A program made the position numbers and the translations under genes. Source: DATMAM01 sp035559995 (GTDB taxonomy: Bacteria > Desulfobacterota > Binatia > UBA9968). Taken from it: DNA of 64,000 nucleotides. The notes under the pieces are model-generated. The model worked only from the letters and a program-made list of their open reading frames with translations, was not told where the DNA came from and made no database searches. The stretch covers positions 1-64,000 of the forward strand of contig DATMAM010000066.1 of NCBI GenBank assembly GCA_035559995.1, written 5' to 3'. Within the stretch, counting starts at the first letter, position 1; every line of letters begins with the position of its first letter. Shown one piece after another: positions 1-8,560 of this stretch.

Positions 1-81
1 GGTTTGCTCAAGTTCTACCATCACGGTCGAGTCGTCAGAGTCTACCGCTACCGAGTCACAAAAAACCTGTTGCGGCTGTAA
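1..81 (+). CDS. C-terminal end of an unidentified protein, truncated by the window
   Basis: Frame 1 is open from the first base to a TAA at 79-81 and encodes 26 residues rich in Arg, Val and Tyr, ending KNLLRL. The short basic tail preceded by a Gly-Leu-Leu-Lys stretch resembles the end of a winged-helix regulator such as ArsR. That would fit the metal-resistance genes that follow, but the fragment is too short to identify. The rest of the gene lies outside the window. Confidence 0.3.
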   Translation, partial: GLLKFYHHGRVVRVYRYRVTKNLLRL

Positions 82-130
82 ACGATGTGCTGCTACTTTT
101 TCATCATTAGAAAGTGTTAACGATCTTCTG

Positions 131-517
131 CTATACGACAATTAGCTTATAGACCCGGGCTCGAATCTCCTCACGAATTGCGCGAACTTGTTCGAGCGGT
201 TTGTCTTTCGGATCCTCGATCTGCCAATCCTCATAGCGCGCGCCCGGCACAACGGGACAGCTCTCCCCGCATCCCATCGTCACAACGAGCTGTGCTTGTG
301 AGGCGATCTCCGGCGTAAGCTTGCGCGGCTTGGCGTTACTAAGATCGATCCCCGCTTCGTGCATCACGGTGACGACCTCCGGATGCACCCGTTCGGCCGG
401 CTCCGTACCGGCCGAAACGGCCCGCGCGCGAGTCGGTTCAGCCCATAGGTTGAAAAATGCCGCCGCCATCTGAGAGCGGCCGGCATTGTGGGTGCAAGCG
501 AACAGCACAGTTTCCAT
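131..517 (-). CDS. arsC: Low-molecular-weight phosphatase-type arsenate reductase
   Basis: Encodes about 128 residues of the arsenate reductase family with the low-molecular-weight tyrosine phosphatase fold. The anion-binding loop near the N-terminus reads CTHNAGRSQMA, with the nucleophilic Cys followed by the Arg-Ser of the P-loop. A second motif, GCGESCP, supplies the further redox cysteines. The HNAGRSQMA loop is typical of the branch that includes mycothiol- or thioredoxin-linked enzymes. The family reduces arsenate to arsenite in the cytoplasm. I prefer the ATG at 515-517 because a GGGAG box lies just upstream; a TTG four codons earlier is possible. It is the last gene of the minus-strand metal block, 21 bases after the CcdA-like gene. 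No arsenite exporter is visible in the window. Confidence 0.85.
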   Translation of the reverse strand: METVLFACTHNAGRSQMAAAFFNLWAEPTRARAVSAGTEPAERVHPEVVTVMHEAGIDLSNAKPRKLTPEIASQAQLVVTMGCGESCPVVPGARYEDWQIEDPKDKPLEQVRAIREEIRARVYKLIVV

Positions 518-538
518 ATCGACTCCCAATTCAGCGGG

Positions 539-1288
539 TTACATCGGCATCCACCGCATCGTGTACCCGACGAAACTTCCGTAGAAAAGCAGCAAGCCCA
601 TGCTGACAACTAGAATCACAAGGCCGCTCGCGCGCTCGAGGTAATGAGACGAGCGGGCGATATTGAGCGCCTTTAGTGCTCCGACCGAGACCGCGACAAC
701 CGTGAGAATGGTGCCGCGGCCGATCGCGTAAGCCACCATCAGGAGCGCTCCATGCAACACGCTTCCTTGGAGCGATACGAACGCCACGATGGCAAAAAAG
801 ATAGGAATCGTGCAGGGAGTGACGACGAGGCCGAAGGGGAGGCCCAAAGCGAAAGAACTGAGCGCCGTGCTCGGTTGCCGCGCCCAACGCAGTATGGGCA
901 TCACGGGCATCTTGAGCGTTAAAATCCCAAGAAGCTGGAGGCCCATGACCACACCCACGATACCGGGAATCCAGCGGTCCAGTTGGTAGCCGGTGAAGAG
1001 GTGCAAAGCGGCGCTCCCGATAAACGACGCCATCCCACCGACGATTGCGAGAGTGAGCGCGTTACCTAAAACAAACGGAAGAGCTAAACGGAGCCCGCCG
1101 CTCCTATTGCTCCTGGCGTAGCCACCGATGTAGCCGCCAAACATTGCGAGAACCGGTACGTAGCAGGGGCTCATCGCGCTGGCGACGCCTCCCAGCGTAA
1201 CGAGCAGATAGATCCACGGCGAAAGCTCCTTTGCCGCGCCGAGCACCTCGAAAAGATGCTGCATCCAGCCGGCAATGACGTCGATCAC
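539..1288 (-). CDS. CcdA/DsbD-like transmembrane thiol transporter
   Basis: A hydrophobic protein of 249 residues with about six membrane segments. It contains two Pro-Cys motifs typical of the CcdA family: SPCYVPVLAMFGG in the first third and VTPCTIPIFF in the middle. CcdA proteins carry reducing equivalents from cytoplasmic thioredoxin across the membrane to periplasmic thiol proteins. The GTG start at 1286-1288 overlaps the TGA of the upstream MerP-like gene (GTGA), so the two are probably translationally coupled. In this position it may keep the secreted CxxC metal-binding partner reduced, or act in metal uptake together with it; this is inference from the gene pairing. Confidence 0.75.
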   Translation of the reverse strand: MIDVIAGWMQHLFEVLGAAKELSPWIYLLVTLGGVASAMSPCYVPVLAMFGGYIGGYARSNRSGGLRLALPFVLGNALTLAIVGGMASFIGSAALHLFTGYQLDRWIPGIVGVVMGLQLLGILTLKMPVMPILRWARQPSTALSSFALGLPFGLVVTPCTIPIFFAIVAFVSLQGSVLHGALLMVAYAIGRGTILTVVAVSVGALKALNIARSSHYLERASGLVILVVSMGLLLFYGSFVGYTMRWMPM

Positions 1289-1647
1289 TTTTCGATCTCC
1301 TCGACTGCCCTCACCTGAAAGCCCGCCTCCGCAACGGCCTTTCTGAGTTTCTCAATTGTCACTTTCTCCGGGTCATAGAGAACCGTTGCGCTGTCGTTTT
1401 TTAAGTCCACGTCGTAAGCGATGACGCCGGAAGTCTGCTTCAATTTCGCCGCAATCGCAGCCTTGCAAAAGGGGCAGCTCATCCCGAGATTCTTCAGGAC
1501 AACTTTCTTTTGACCGGGCTGCGGAGCTGAGATGTTTGCGCCCGCAGCAAGATTCAGACTGCTCGCAAGAAAAGTCGGCGAGGCGAGCCATAAAGGCGCG
1601 CCGGTGGCTGAGGCGAGCAGGAACAATGTGAAAAGCCTTTTACGCAT
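1285..1647 (-). CDS. Secreted MerP-like heavy-metal-binding protein
   Basis: A 120-residue protein with an N-terminal signal peptide (MRKRLFTLFLLASATG) and one HMA domain. The metal-binding loop is GMSCPFCKAAI, the CxxC arrangement of MerP, CopZ and P-type ATPase N-termini. The domain continues with the usual beta-alpha-beta pattern to AEAGFQV near the end. MerP-type proteins bind Hg(II) or other soft metals in the periplasm and hand them to a membrane partner. Here the partner may be the overlapping CcdA-like gene rather than MerT, which is absent. I chose the ATG at 1645-1647 because it begins the signal peptide; an upstream in-frame ATG adds 16 charged residues. Confidence 0.8.
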   Translation of the reverse strand: MRKRLFTLFLLASATGAPLWLASPTFLASSLNLAAGANISAPQPGQKKVVLKNLGMSCPFCKAAIAAKLKQTSGVIAYDVDLKNDSATVLYDPEKVTIEKLRKAVAEAGFQVRAVEEIEK

Positions 1648-1801
1648 GATCTTTGTGGCGCGCGGTCCACCCTCGGCTCGATCCTCCGGCTCCAAAAGAG
1701 GGCGAGGAAATTGCTTTTGAGCAAGTCAATCCGATTGCCCTCTCGGAGATTCGGTTGCCAATGCGATTGCGAACACGAGCCACGATCACGAGCTGTTTCC
1801 T

Positions 1802-2305
1802 CTATCTCCGCCCTCCAGGCCACGTCAGCAGCGGCATATTCACCACCACTCCAGGCCTTTCGATCACGATCTCGCCTTTGTCAGCGGCGGTTCTCACGTC
1901 GGCTGCGGACCTAAGTTCTCGCGCCACGTTTTCGTTCTTCCATGTAACAATGAGAACCGACCGTAGCGGGCTGTAGCGATCTGTGCCGGGGGGATGGTCG
2001 AAGACGTCGGGCTGAAATCCGAAGGGACCGCTCCCCTTGACGCCATTCTTAAAAACATAGACATCCGCCAGCATCTCTTTTGGAGCCTGTGCAAGCGCAG
2101 GTACCACGAGCACTGGAGACCGCATCATTTCCGTTAAAAGCTCCGCGACTTTAGGATCGGAGGCTTCCGTGTGAATGAATCTAATCTCCACTCCTTCGGT
2201 GTAAGCTTCGACCGGAGGTACGCCCGCCGGATTCAGGTAAAAGCCGATTGCGACGCCAGTGAAGCCAACTAAGAGAAGGACGGCTGCTATTGCCCATTTG
2301 CGCAT
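1802..2305 (-). CDS. Secreted or membrane-anchored protein of unknown function
   Basis: Encodes 167 residues beginning with one hydrophobic segment (IAAVLLLVGFTGVAIGFYL) that is a signal anchor or signal peptide. The mature part ends VVVNMPLLTWPGG and contains a DRYSPLRSVLIVTW stretch. Both resemble a conserved family of bacterial secreted proteins, probably the DUF7482 type, but I am not certain. It contains no Cys, so it is not an obvious metal binder by thiols. It sits between the P1B ATPase and the MerP-like gene on the same strand and is probably co-transcribed. I cannot assign a function. Confidence 0.65.
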   Translation of the reverse strand: MRKWAIAAVLLLVGFTGVAIGFYLNPAGVPPVEAYTEGVEIRFIHTEASDPKVAELLTEMMRSPVLVVPALAQAPKEMLADVYVFKNGVKGSGPFGFQPDVFDHPPGTDRYSPLRSVLIVTWKNENVARELRSAADVRTAADKGEIVIERPGVVVNMPLLTWPGGRR

Positions 2306-2397
2306 ACGTAACTCCTGAACCGGAACGCCGTACTGGAATCTTGGCGTATTGGGGGATCAAGGAGATGACCTCTCCATTGCTCCATCACTCCATCTCT

Positions 2398-4827
2398 TCA
2401 TCCCTTTACCACATGGCCGACTTTTGCAATCTCCTCGGCCAGGTCCTCCCGCGATAGGGAACCTTTTTGAATTGCGACCGTCAGGTGCTTCTTCATTGGC
2501 TCTCCTTCCACTCCGCTCACTTCCGGCAATCGTATGAGCGCATCCCGGAGAACCTGCACGCAGCCCTCGCAATGAATGCTCGGAACCACGAACTTCAACG
2601 TCTCGATTTGTTCTTTTTCTTTCATTTTTGCCGCCTCTGTTTTTCTAGTCTTGGGCAAAAGTTTCCCCGCAAACGAGTTGAGAAGGACCGCGCTGACGCT
2701 CGCGGCCATGGCAACCATCGCCCAGACCGGATGGACCCAGCCCGTTGTCGCCAGCGGCACTCCGATACCGTTGAAAGAAAAAGCGAGCGCGAGGTTCTGC
2801 ACCGTCTTGCGAAAGCTCTGCCGCGCAATACGGTAGGCGTCCACGAATCCGCCCAAGCGCTCGCCGACAAGAATCACGTCCGATGACTCGATCGCAATGT
2901 CGGTCCCCGCTCCTAGGGCAACTCCTACATCCGCCTGAACGAGAGCGGGGGCGTCGTTGATCCCGTCGCCGACCATAGCAACGCGGACGCCGCCGCGCTG
3001 CAGCTCGCGCACCTTAGCGGCTTTGTCCTGCGGCAAGACCTGGGCATGGATCTCCTCGATTTCAACCCGTGCCGCCACCGCCTTTGCTGTAGCCCAATTG
3101 TCCCCTGTGATCATCACCGGCGTAAGCCCTGCCTGTTTCATTTGGCGGATCGCTTCAGGAGCGTCTTCTTTGACGGCGTCGGCAAAGGACAAAAGACCGA
3201 TCAGCCTTCCGTCCTCGGAAACTCCGATAACGGTCTTGGCCTGAGCTTCCAGCGAGCGCGCTTTTTCCTCCGCCCCGCCCGTCGGGATGCCCTCCTGCTT
3301 CAGAAACCGGAGGTTCCCGATGAGGAGTCTTTTGCCGTTCACCAGCGCGCGGACGCCCCCTCCGGCAATCGCATCGAACTCGCGCGCGTCTTTCAGCTTG
3401 AGACCTCGTCGCGCGGCGCTTTCGACAACCGCTTGAGCAAGAGGATGCTCGGAGGGCCTCTCCGCGCTTGCGGCAAGCTCAAGGAGGCTCTCGGCGTTGC
3501 CGCTGTCGAGCGGAATCACATCCGAGACGCGTGGTCTTCCGACGGTAATCGTGCCGGTCTTGTCGAGAACGACCTTTTTGACATCCTTGAAAACCTGAAA
3601 GGCCTCCCCGGTTCGCATGAGGATACCTTTGAGCGCCGCCTCTCCGCCGCCGCGGATCATTGCCAGAGGAGTCGCCATCCCGAGCGCGCAGGGGTAACCC
3701 ATGACGAGCACCGCCAGAGCAGCGTAAGTCGCGCGGATCGCATCGGCTTGTCCTTTGACGATCCAGGCTCCGGCGGTCCAAATCAGGATCGCCAGCCCCG
3801 CGAAGGCGAGGACACCGGGGACGAAGTGAACGAGGATTCGGTCCACGAGCTGAATGATGCTCGGCTTCAATGCCCGCGCTTCCTGGACATGTCTCGCAAC
3901 CTGTTGGAGAAAACTCTCCTTTCCGACTTTCGTGACGCGAACGATCAGAGTGCCTGTCTGGTTGATTGAGCCGCCGATGACCTCGTCGCCTTTAGATTTG
4001 TCCTTGGGTATCGGCTCGCCGGTCACAAAGCTTTCATTCACGGCCGATTCTCCCTCAACCACCTGTCCGTCGACCGGAACCTGAGCGCCCGGTCTGACTC
4101 GCACCAAATCCCCGCTTCTTACCTCCGCAATCGGGACCTCTTGCTCGTCCCCATCACGGATGACGCGCGCGGTCGCCGGCTGCAAACTAAGGAGCTTCCG
4201 CACCGCCTGGTTAGCGCGAGTTCGCACAAGGAGCGAAGTGTACTGGCTCAAGATGTGGTAGGTGGTTACGAAAACCGCGACGCCGAAAAAATCCGGCGAA
4301 GGGAAATCCGGATAAAAGAATCCCAGAATTCCGCCCGCCAAGCCGGCGAAGGCGGCAAACTCAAGAAGCACATGCTGGTTCAGGATGCCGCGCCTGAGAG
4401 ATCCCCAAGCCATTTTTAGAATCGGCCGGCCAACGATAAAAACCGTCACGACCGCAAGCGCGAGTGTGATCCACTCGATGTAAGGAAACATGCGCCCGAG
4501 CCACATGAGGAGCATCAGCAGAAGCGTGATCCCCGTGAGTGACCCAGCTATGATCAACCGATCCCTTTCCTGCTGGATCTCCGCTTCCTCTTCCTCGAAA
4601 GTCCGCACTTTTTCCGGATCTTGGACGGTATAGCCAACCGCAATCAGAGTGTCCTCGAGCTGCTCGGGTTGTGTTTTAGAGGGGTCGTATTCTATGAGGG
4701 CTTCCTCGTGAGCCAGACTCACATGAACCTCTTTAACCCCCTCCATGCGCGTGAGCGCCCGCCTGATCGTTTCGACGCAGAAGGAGCACGAGATCCCGCC
4801 TATCTTGAATTGGACTTTCTCCGTCAT
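2398..4827 (-). CDS. Heavy-metal-translocating P1B-type ATPase with HMA domains at both ends
   Basis: An ATP-driven metal exporter of 809 residues. An N-terminal HMA domain carries GGISCSFC. Membrane helices follow, then the actuator loop VTGEPIP, the ion-channel motif MGYPCALG, the phosphorylation site DKTGTIT, a nucleotide-domain SEHPLAQ and the hinge GDGINDAPAL. The C-terminus carries a second HMA-like domain with SIHCEGC. The usual CPC of copper pumps is replaced by YPC, so the transported metal is uncertain (Cu, Hg, Zn or Cd class). The ATG at 4825-4827 has the Shine-Dalgarno AAGGTGG right upstream; an in-frame upstream ATG would add 61 unlikely residues. It is transcribed away from the MerR gene, whose operator lies in the shared promoter. 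Confidence 0.93.
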   Translation of the reverse strand: MTEKVQFKIGGISCSFCVETIRRALTRMEGVKEVHVSLAHEEALIEYDPSKTQPEQLEDTLIAVGYTVQDPEKVRTFEEEEAEIQQERDRLIIAGSLTGITLLLMLLMWLGRMFPYIEWITLALAVVTVFIVGRPILKMAWGSLRRGILNQHVLLEFAAFAGLAGGILGFFYPDFPSPDFFGVAVFVTTYHILSQYTSLLVRTRANQAVRKLLSLQPATARVIRDGDEQEVPIAEVRSGDLVRVRPGAQVPVDGQVVEGESAVNESFVTGEPIPKDKSKGDEVIGGSINQTGTLIVRVTKVGKESFLQQVARHVQEARALKPSIIQLVDRILVHFVPGVLAFAGLAILIWTAGAWIVKGQADAIRATYAALAVLVMGYPCALGMATPLAMIRGGGEAALKGILMRTGEAFQVFKDVKKVVLDKTGTITVGRPRVSDVIPLDSGNAESLLELAASAERPSEHPLAQAVVESAARRGLKLKDAREFDAIAGGGVRALVNGKRLLIGNLRFLKQEGIPTGGAEEKARSLEAQAKTVIGVSEDGRLIGLLSFADAVKEDAPEAIRQMKQAGLTPVMITGDNWATAKAVAARVEIEEIHAQVLPQDKAAKVRELQRGGVRVAMVGDGINDAPALVQADVGVALGAGTDIAIESSDVILVGERLGGFVDAYRIARQSFRKTVQNLALAFSFNGIGVPLATTGWVHPVWAMVAMAASVSAVLLNSFAGKLLPKTRKTEAAKMKEKEQIETLKFVVPSIHCEGCVQVLRDALIRLPEVSGVEGEPMKKHLTVAIQKGSLSREDLAEEIAKVGHVVKG

Positions 4828-5150
4828 TCCACCTTCTCGCTTCGATGGTTGAAAACTAGCTTCATCGCTTCCCGACTCCCGTCCCGAGAAGCTCGCTAAA
4901 CGATTCTCCCTTTGGCAAACTTTGGCAAAGGGGAAGGTGCGAAAATCGCCGTCGTCCTCGGAGCGCCTCAGGGCAAACGGCCCAAACAGTTGGGTTCCCG
5001 GCGATTTCAATCCCGTTCGCGCTGAGCCGGGCGAAGCATGAGCTCAAAACCCCTCCGGACCTCTTGAAGCTGTGAAAAAATTGATGTCTTCATCCCCTCT
5101 ATAGAAATTGCTACAGCTTAAACCATAGTTTAAGGTCAAGGGGGAGGAGA
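4828..5150. other. Divergent intergenic region between ATPase and MerR genes
   Basis: About 320 bases without a convincing gene. The right end holds the MerR operator-promoter. The middle holds a perfect tandem repeat of the 10-mer CTTTGGCAAA at 4910-4929. The remainder would be the long 5' leader of the ATPase transcript. Confidence 0.6.
5108..5139 (-). promoter_or_regulatory. MerR-type operator-promoter
   Basis: CTTAAAC at 5117-5123, a CATA spacer and GTTTAAG at 5128-5134 form a perfect 7+7 palindrome. On the minus strand a TTGACC -35 box (5134-5139) abuts the palindrome. A weak -10 (TAGCAA-like) follows about 19-20 bases later, the long spacing that MerR regulators correct by DNA distortion. 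The layout closely resembles copA, zntA and cadA promoters. It drives the ATPase block and probably also autoregulates the divergent MerR gene. Confidence 0.75.
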
Positions 5151-5540
5151 ATGCTGACGATAGGGAAAGTCGCCCAACGGGTCGGGGTCCGGCCGTCAGC
5201 GATTCGGTATTATGAAAGGCGGGGTCTGCTTCGGCCTATGTTTCGCGGAGCAAACGGCTACCGAACCTACAGCGATGAAGCGATCAGGCTGTTGCTGTTC
5301 CTGAAGCGTGCGCAGGCGCTGGGGATAACTCTCAAGGAAATAAAGCCGCTTTTGGAATTGGCCGTGAACGGCCGGCGGCCTTGCAGTCATGTAAAGCAGT
5401 TGGCAAAGAATCATTTGCGGGAAATCGAAGCCAAGATCCGCGAACTGCAGATGCTTCAGCGAGAGCTGCGCGCGTTGCTGCGACGTAAACCGGGACGGCC
5501 GCACCGTAACGAAGTCTGTCCAATCATCCAACGGGCATGA
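5151..5540 (+). CDS. MerR-family metal-responsive regulator
   Basis: A 129-residue regulator. The N-terminus has the MerR winged helix (IGKVAQRVGVRPSAIRYYERRGLL), followed by the second DNA-contact region and a long dimerisation helix. Metal-sensing candidates are the Cys in RRPCSHVK and the Cys in NEVCPII near the C-terminus, the spacing seen in ZntR, CadR and MerR-like sensors. That makes a thiophilic or divalent metal the likely inducer. A strong GGGGGAGGAG box precedes the ATG. It is divergent from the P1B ATPase gene and shares its palindromic operator, so it most likely activates the metal island at 131-4827. Confidence 0.92.
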   Translation: MLTIGKVAQRVGVRPSAIRYYERRGLLRPMFRGANGYRTYSDEAIRLLLFLKRAQALGITLKEIKPLLELAVNGRRPCSHVKQLAKNHLREIEAKIRELQMLQRELRALLRRKPGRPHRNEVCPIIQRA

Positions 5541-6019
5541 AAAAATATCGGCTAAAGCTTTTCGGTCGATGGCAAAGGAAGCGCCTCCGCCGACGCAAAG
5601 GCAACACTCATGGAGAGTTTCGCTGCCCGCCGGCGCGCGAAGTTTCGCATCTCTCCGCTCGCCTCCGTACGTGGGCGCAGCGCCTGCCTGCCGCGACGCT
5701 CGCGGCGCAGGCAGGAAAGAGACGTTCACTCGGCTTTGAGGCGCCGGCCGGGAAACCGATCCCTCTCATCGACCGCGTGCACTGCCTGATGCATCTCTGG
5801 AAAGCCGGCGATCTTGTCAAGGTGGACGAGTACCTCGACAGCAACGGACTGCGCCGACAGGAGCTCTTCAGGCGGCTCCTCCAGTCGCTCATCGAGCTCT
5901 CGCCCCACGCGAGCGAAGAACGCTCCCTGCTCGAATCCCTAAGCAACCACGTCCAGGCGAAAGGGGCGGTTCAGTTGTATCCGGAACTGTTCGTCTCGCC
6001 TGAAAAGGAGGAAACATGA
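5537..6019 (+). pseudogene. Remnant of a DUF1156 DNA methylase C-terminus
   Basis: The ATG overlaps the MerR stop (ATGA), but the first 65 or so codons look like read-through of junk that includes a palindromic hairpin. From about 5740 the translation, starting PIPLIDRVHCLMHLWKAGD and running to SLLESLSNHVQ, matches the C-terminal tail of DUF1156 adenine-specific methylases as I know them. The catalytic N-terminal part, many hundreds of residues, is missing. It is followed by a DUF433/DUF5615 pair and a DUF499 relic; DUF1156 and DUF499 genes often occur together in antiphage-type islands. I interpret this as the deletion scar of such a locus. Confidence 0.55.
5683..5715. repeat. Palindromic hairpin (REP-like)
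   Basis: CCTGCCTGC-CGCGA at 5683-5696 is followed after CGC by TCGCGGCGCAGGCAGG at 5700-5715. This gives a long, nearly perfect inverted repeat with a two-base bulge. Its form is that of a dispersed extragenic palindrome or terminator and it marks the non-coding nature of the sequence upstream of the DUF1156 remnant. Confidence 0.6.
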
Positions 6020-6246
6020 GCTGGCAGGAACGAATTGTTGTAGACCCGAAGATCCTGGTGGGAAAACCGGTGATCAAGGGGACCCGGTTGTCGGTGGAGT
6101 TCATTGTCGAACTCTTGGCCCAGGGATGGACAGAGGCACAGATCCTCGAGAGCTATCCGGGCGTCACACACGAAGATATCCTCGCCTGTTTACACTACGC
6201 CAGCGAGATTCTGAAATCGGAGAAGGTGTATCCGTTGCCGGCGTGA
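6016..6246 (+). CDS. DUF433 family antitoxin
   Basis: A 76-residue protein matching the DUF433 family along its full length. It has the characteristic IVVDPKILVGKPVIKGTRL start, then LLAQGWTEAQILESYP, and VTHEDILACLHYASEI at the end. Members are small winged-helix proteins encoded upstream of DUF5615 PIN-like toxins and are thought to act as antitoxins and autoregulators. A clear AAAAGGAGG box lies upstream of the ATG. The toxin gene begins 3 bases downstream. The antitoxin reading frame is intact while its toxin is frameshifted. Confidence 0.85.
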   Translation: MSWQERIVVDPKILVGKPVIKGTRLSVEFIVELLAQGWTEAQILESYPGVTHEDILACLHYASEILKSEKVYPLPA

Positions 6247-6249
6247 GAT

Positions 6250-6623
6250 ATGAGAATCCTGGCCAACGAAAATTTGCCCGAGCCTGTGGTGAAGGCCCTT
6301 CGCGAGCGGGCCATGATGTGCTCTGGGCGCGCACGGACCATCCGGGTGCGACAGATGACGAGATTCTTCGCCTTGGTCAGGCTGAAGGTCGCCTGCTGTT
6401 AACGTGCGACAAGGATTTCGGAGAACTGGCGTTTCGCTGGGGATTGCCGGCAACCTGCGGGGTGATTCTGCTTCGCCTCGCCCTTCCAAGCCCGGAGGAG
6501 GCCACCAGACGAATTGTGCAGATACTGGAAAGCCGGCCCGATTGGTCGGGGACTTTTACGGTGGTTGAAGAGCAGCGGTCCCGCACCCGACCGCTTCCGC
6601 CGGCAGGCAGACGAGGAGCGTAA
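6250..6623 (+). pseudogene. DUF5615 PIN-like toxin, frameshifted
   Basis: The gene starts MRILANENLPEPVVKALRER, the typical N-terminus of DUF5615 PIN-like toxins with its early acidic residue. The reading frame is then lost at about 6307-6311. The rest of the family sequence continues in another frame: GHDVLWARTDHPGATDDEIL, LLTCDKDFGELAF and GVILLRL. A single lost G in the run before GCCATGATG explains the shift. Intact relatives are about 115-120 residues, as this would be. Toxin inactivation with a conserved antitoxin is a common end state. A sequencing or assembly error is the main alternative. Confidence 0.7.
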
Positions 6624-6624
6624 A

Positions 6625-8153
6625 ATGGCCAAACTACCCTGGAAAACCCTGGCATGAAGTCGTCAAGCTGCGGGAACACCTGCGCTCCGGCGAGCTCCCG
6701 CTCCATATGTTCGCCGCCGACCTTTATGAGGTCCTGACGCAGCGCGGCAAGCGCCCGATTTACGAAAAGACCGAAGAGTTCTTCGCGCTCACCTTCCCCA
6801 CCTACAACCTGCGCCAGCTCGTGCGCGACGTGGTTTTGCGGCTGGCCGGGAAGAACGACAAGGCCGTCCGTCAGTTGGAACTCACTTATGGCGGCGGCAA
6901 GACCCATACCCTGATCACGCTTGCGCCACCTGGTCGCCGATCCCGACAAGCTGCCCAATCTTCCGGCCGTGGCGGAGTTTGTCCAGGCCATCGGCCAGAA
7001 ACCTCCCAAGTGCCGCGTGGCGGGGCTGTGCTTCGACAAACTGGACGTCGAGAAGGGCATGGAATCGCCTCCCCCGCGGGAAAGGTGCGCACCCTCAAGC
7101 AGCCCTGGAGCATCCTGGCCTACCAGATAGCGGGCGATGAAGGACTCAAGCTCCTGCACGCCGGCGGCAAGGCGGAAGAACGCGATTCGGCCCCTGCCGG
7201 GAACCTCCTGACGCAGCTCCTGGAACTCCCAGCCGGGGACGGGCTTGGGACCTTGATCCTTGTCGACGAGGTCTTGATGTACGCTCGCGCTTGAGCTCGT
7301 CCTCCCCGAGGCCGCGGAGCTTGCGGAGATTTCCCCTGCACTGTTGGCACCCAAGCAGCTGCCGGGCCTGTGGTCTGCCGATGAGATCACGGCGGACGCA
7401 GTGGCCCGTTACTTCAGCGGTTCGACCGTCGTGCAGGTGGAACGCGAAGGCTACCAAGAGCCGATGCGGATTCCGAAGGCCGGGCAGGCAGTGGTGGAGA
7501 AGGCCGTCAGGCTTGCCGTCGAGAGCGGGACGCTGTGGCTGCTCTCGGGGCCAGCGAGCATCCTGGGCGAGCTGATCCCGGCGGGCGTCCTGAACGCCGC
7601 GGCCAAACTCTGCCCGGCCCCGGATCCGATCGCTCCTGCGGAAATCCTCCCGGCGAACCTTCCTGGAGCCTGGCAGGATGGGGTGGCTTCGGCCCTTGCC
7701 GTTGCTACGGCCTTGTCCGTCAAGGCAGGCAAGACGCTTCCGTGGAAGACCGTTCGGGACGTGATCACGGCTGCTTTGCAGGCCCGCTTCCTTGTCCTGG
7801 ACCAGGGCTCTGGCGCGTGGCCCTGCGACTTTCCGGCGGCGCAGTTCGTCAAGCTCAGGGTGCCGACCGGCCCTCCGGCCGGTGGTTCTGGTCGTGGAAG
7901 GGCGGGGCCGGAGGTTCCCGCTCTCAAGGTACTCGTGGCGAGCGCGGAGCTGGAGCCCTCTGAAATCCAGGAACTGGGCGATGTCATTCCTGACCTGCTG
8001 AAGCTCAAGGCCAAGGCAAACGCGCCGTTCCGTTTCCATGTTCGCATCGAGATGGGCGACGGGAAGACGCTCCCCTCGCCGGAGGCGGCCAAGGAGGCCA
8101 ACAAGATCCTCAAGAAGGTGAAGGACGCCCTTCAGCTGGGGGGCGCCGAGTAG
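6625..8153 (+). pseudogene. Decayed DUF499 ATPase gene
   Basis: Pieces of one DUF499-type P-loop ATPase lie in three frames. KPWHEVVKLREHLRSGELPL starts near 6641 and leads to the P-loop-like TYGGGKTHTL at about 6885-6915. The next segment shifts frame (HLVADPDKLPNLPAVAEFVQ), the one after returns (SPAGKVRTLKQPWSILAYQI) and ends LILVDEVLMYAR near 7290. The C-terminal part resumes at about 7292 (ELVLPEAAELAEISPALLAP) and runs to 8153. Intact proteins are roughly 900-1100 residues, so several hundred central residues are missing as well. The last codons border an IS110 relic. Family assignment rests on my recognition of these motifs. Confidence 0.7.
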
Positions 8154-8300
8154 TAGCTGATCCCGGGCACGGTCATCAAAAGCTTGGCCTGAGCGTTCTG
8201 TAGGACCCGCTCCTTGATGGTGGCGGTGATCTCGGCAATGAGGCCACTCAAGAGCTCGGCGAGCCTGAGATAGCCCTCGAGCTCTTGACGGTAGCAGGTT
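8150..8300 (-). mobile_element. IS110-family transposase fragment
   Basis: Minus-strand translation gives YLRLAELLSGLIAEI and then AKLLMTVPGISYYSA. This is the conserved segment just upstream of the helix-hairpin-helix of IS110-type transposases, where the motif is usually TVPGI-SALLI. Homology stops at about 8150, exactly at the end of the DUF499 remnant. The rest of the element is missing, so it is a dead relic. Confidence 0.6.
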
Positions 8301-8309
8301 GGCGAGCCA

Positions 8310-8560
8310 AAGTGTGGGACCGTTTTCACCACGAGTCCCTTTCTGATCTCCAGGCCCGCACGAACGACCACGGCGCGGTCAAGCTTCTGGGCCACAGTTT
8401 TACTGTCCACCCCTCCTGGAGCCATCGACTGGTCCGCTGCGAGGTCGATTGTACCAACAACAAAATCTATTTCTTCGCCCCAAGACGCCGAGATCCTTCG
8501 CACCAGCCGTTGCTTAACCAGGTTGATTATGAACTCCAACAAAAATGGCTCAAACGCTGA
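8310..8560 (+). mobile_element. C-terminal fragment of a Mu/IS481-like integrase-core transposase
   Basis: The plus-strand translation contains LLGHSFTVHPSWSHRLVRCE, then NNKIYFFAPRRRDPSHQPLL and a terminal VDYELQQKWLKR. This pattern (beta-barrel tail ending RRR-P-QPLL-Y-L) matches the C-terminal domain of DDE integrase-core transposases. The catalytic core is absent. Directly repeated end sequences follow immediately, marking the right end of the lost element. Confidence 0.55.

Noticed and set aside
131..517. Classical thioredoxin-linked ArsC with CTGNSCRS loop
   Set aside because: The loop is CTHNAGRSQ, so it was called only as the broader low-molecular-weight phosphatase-type arsenate reductase family.
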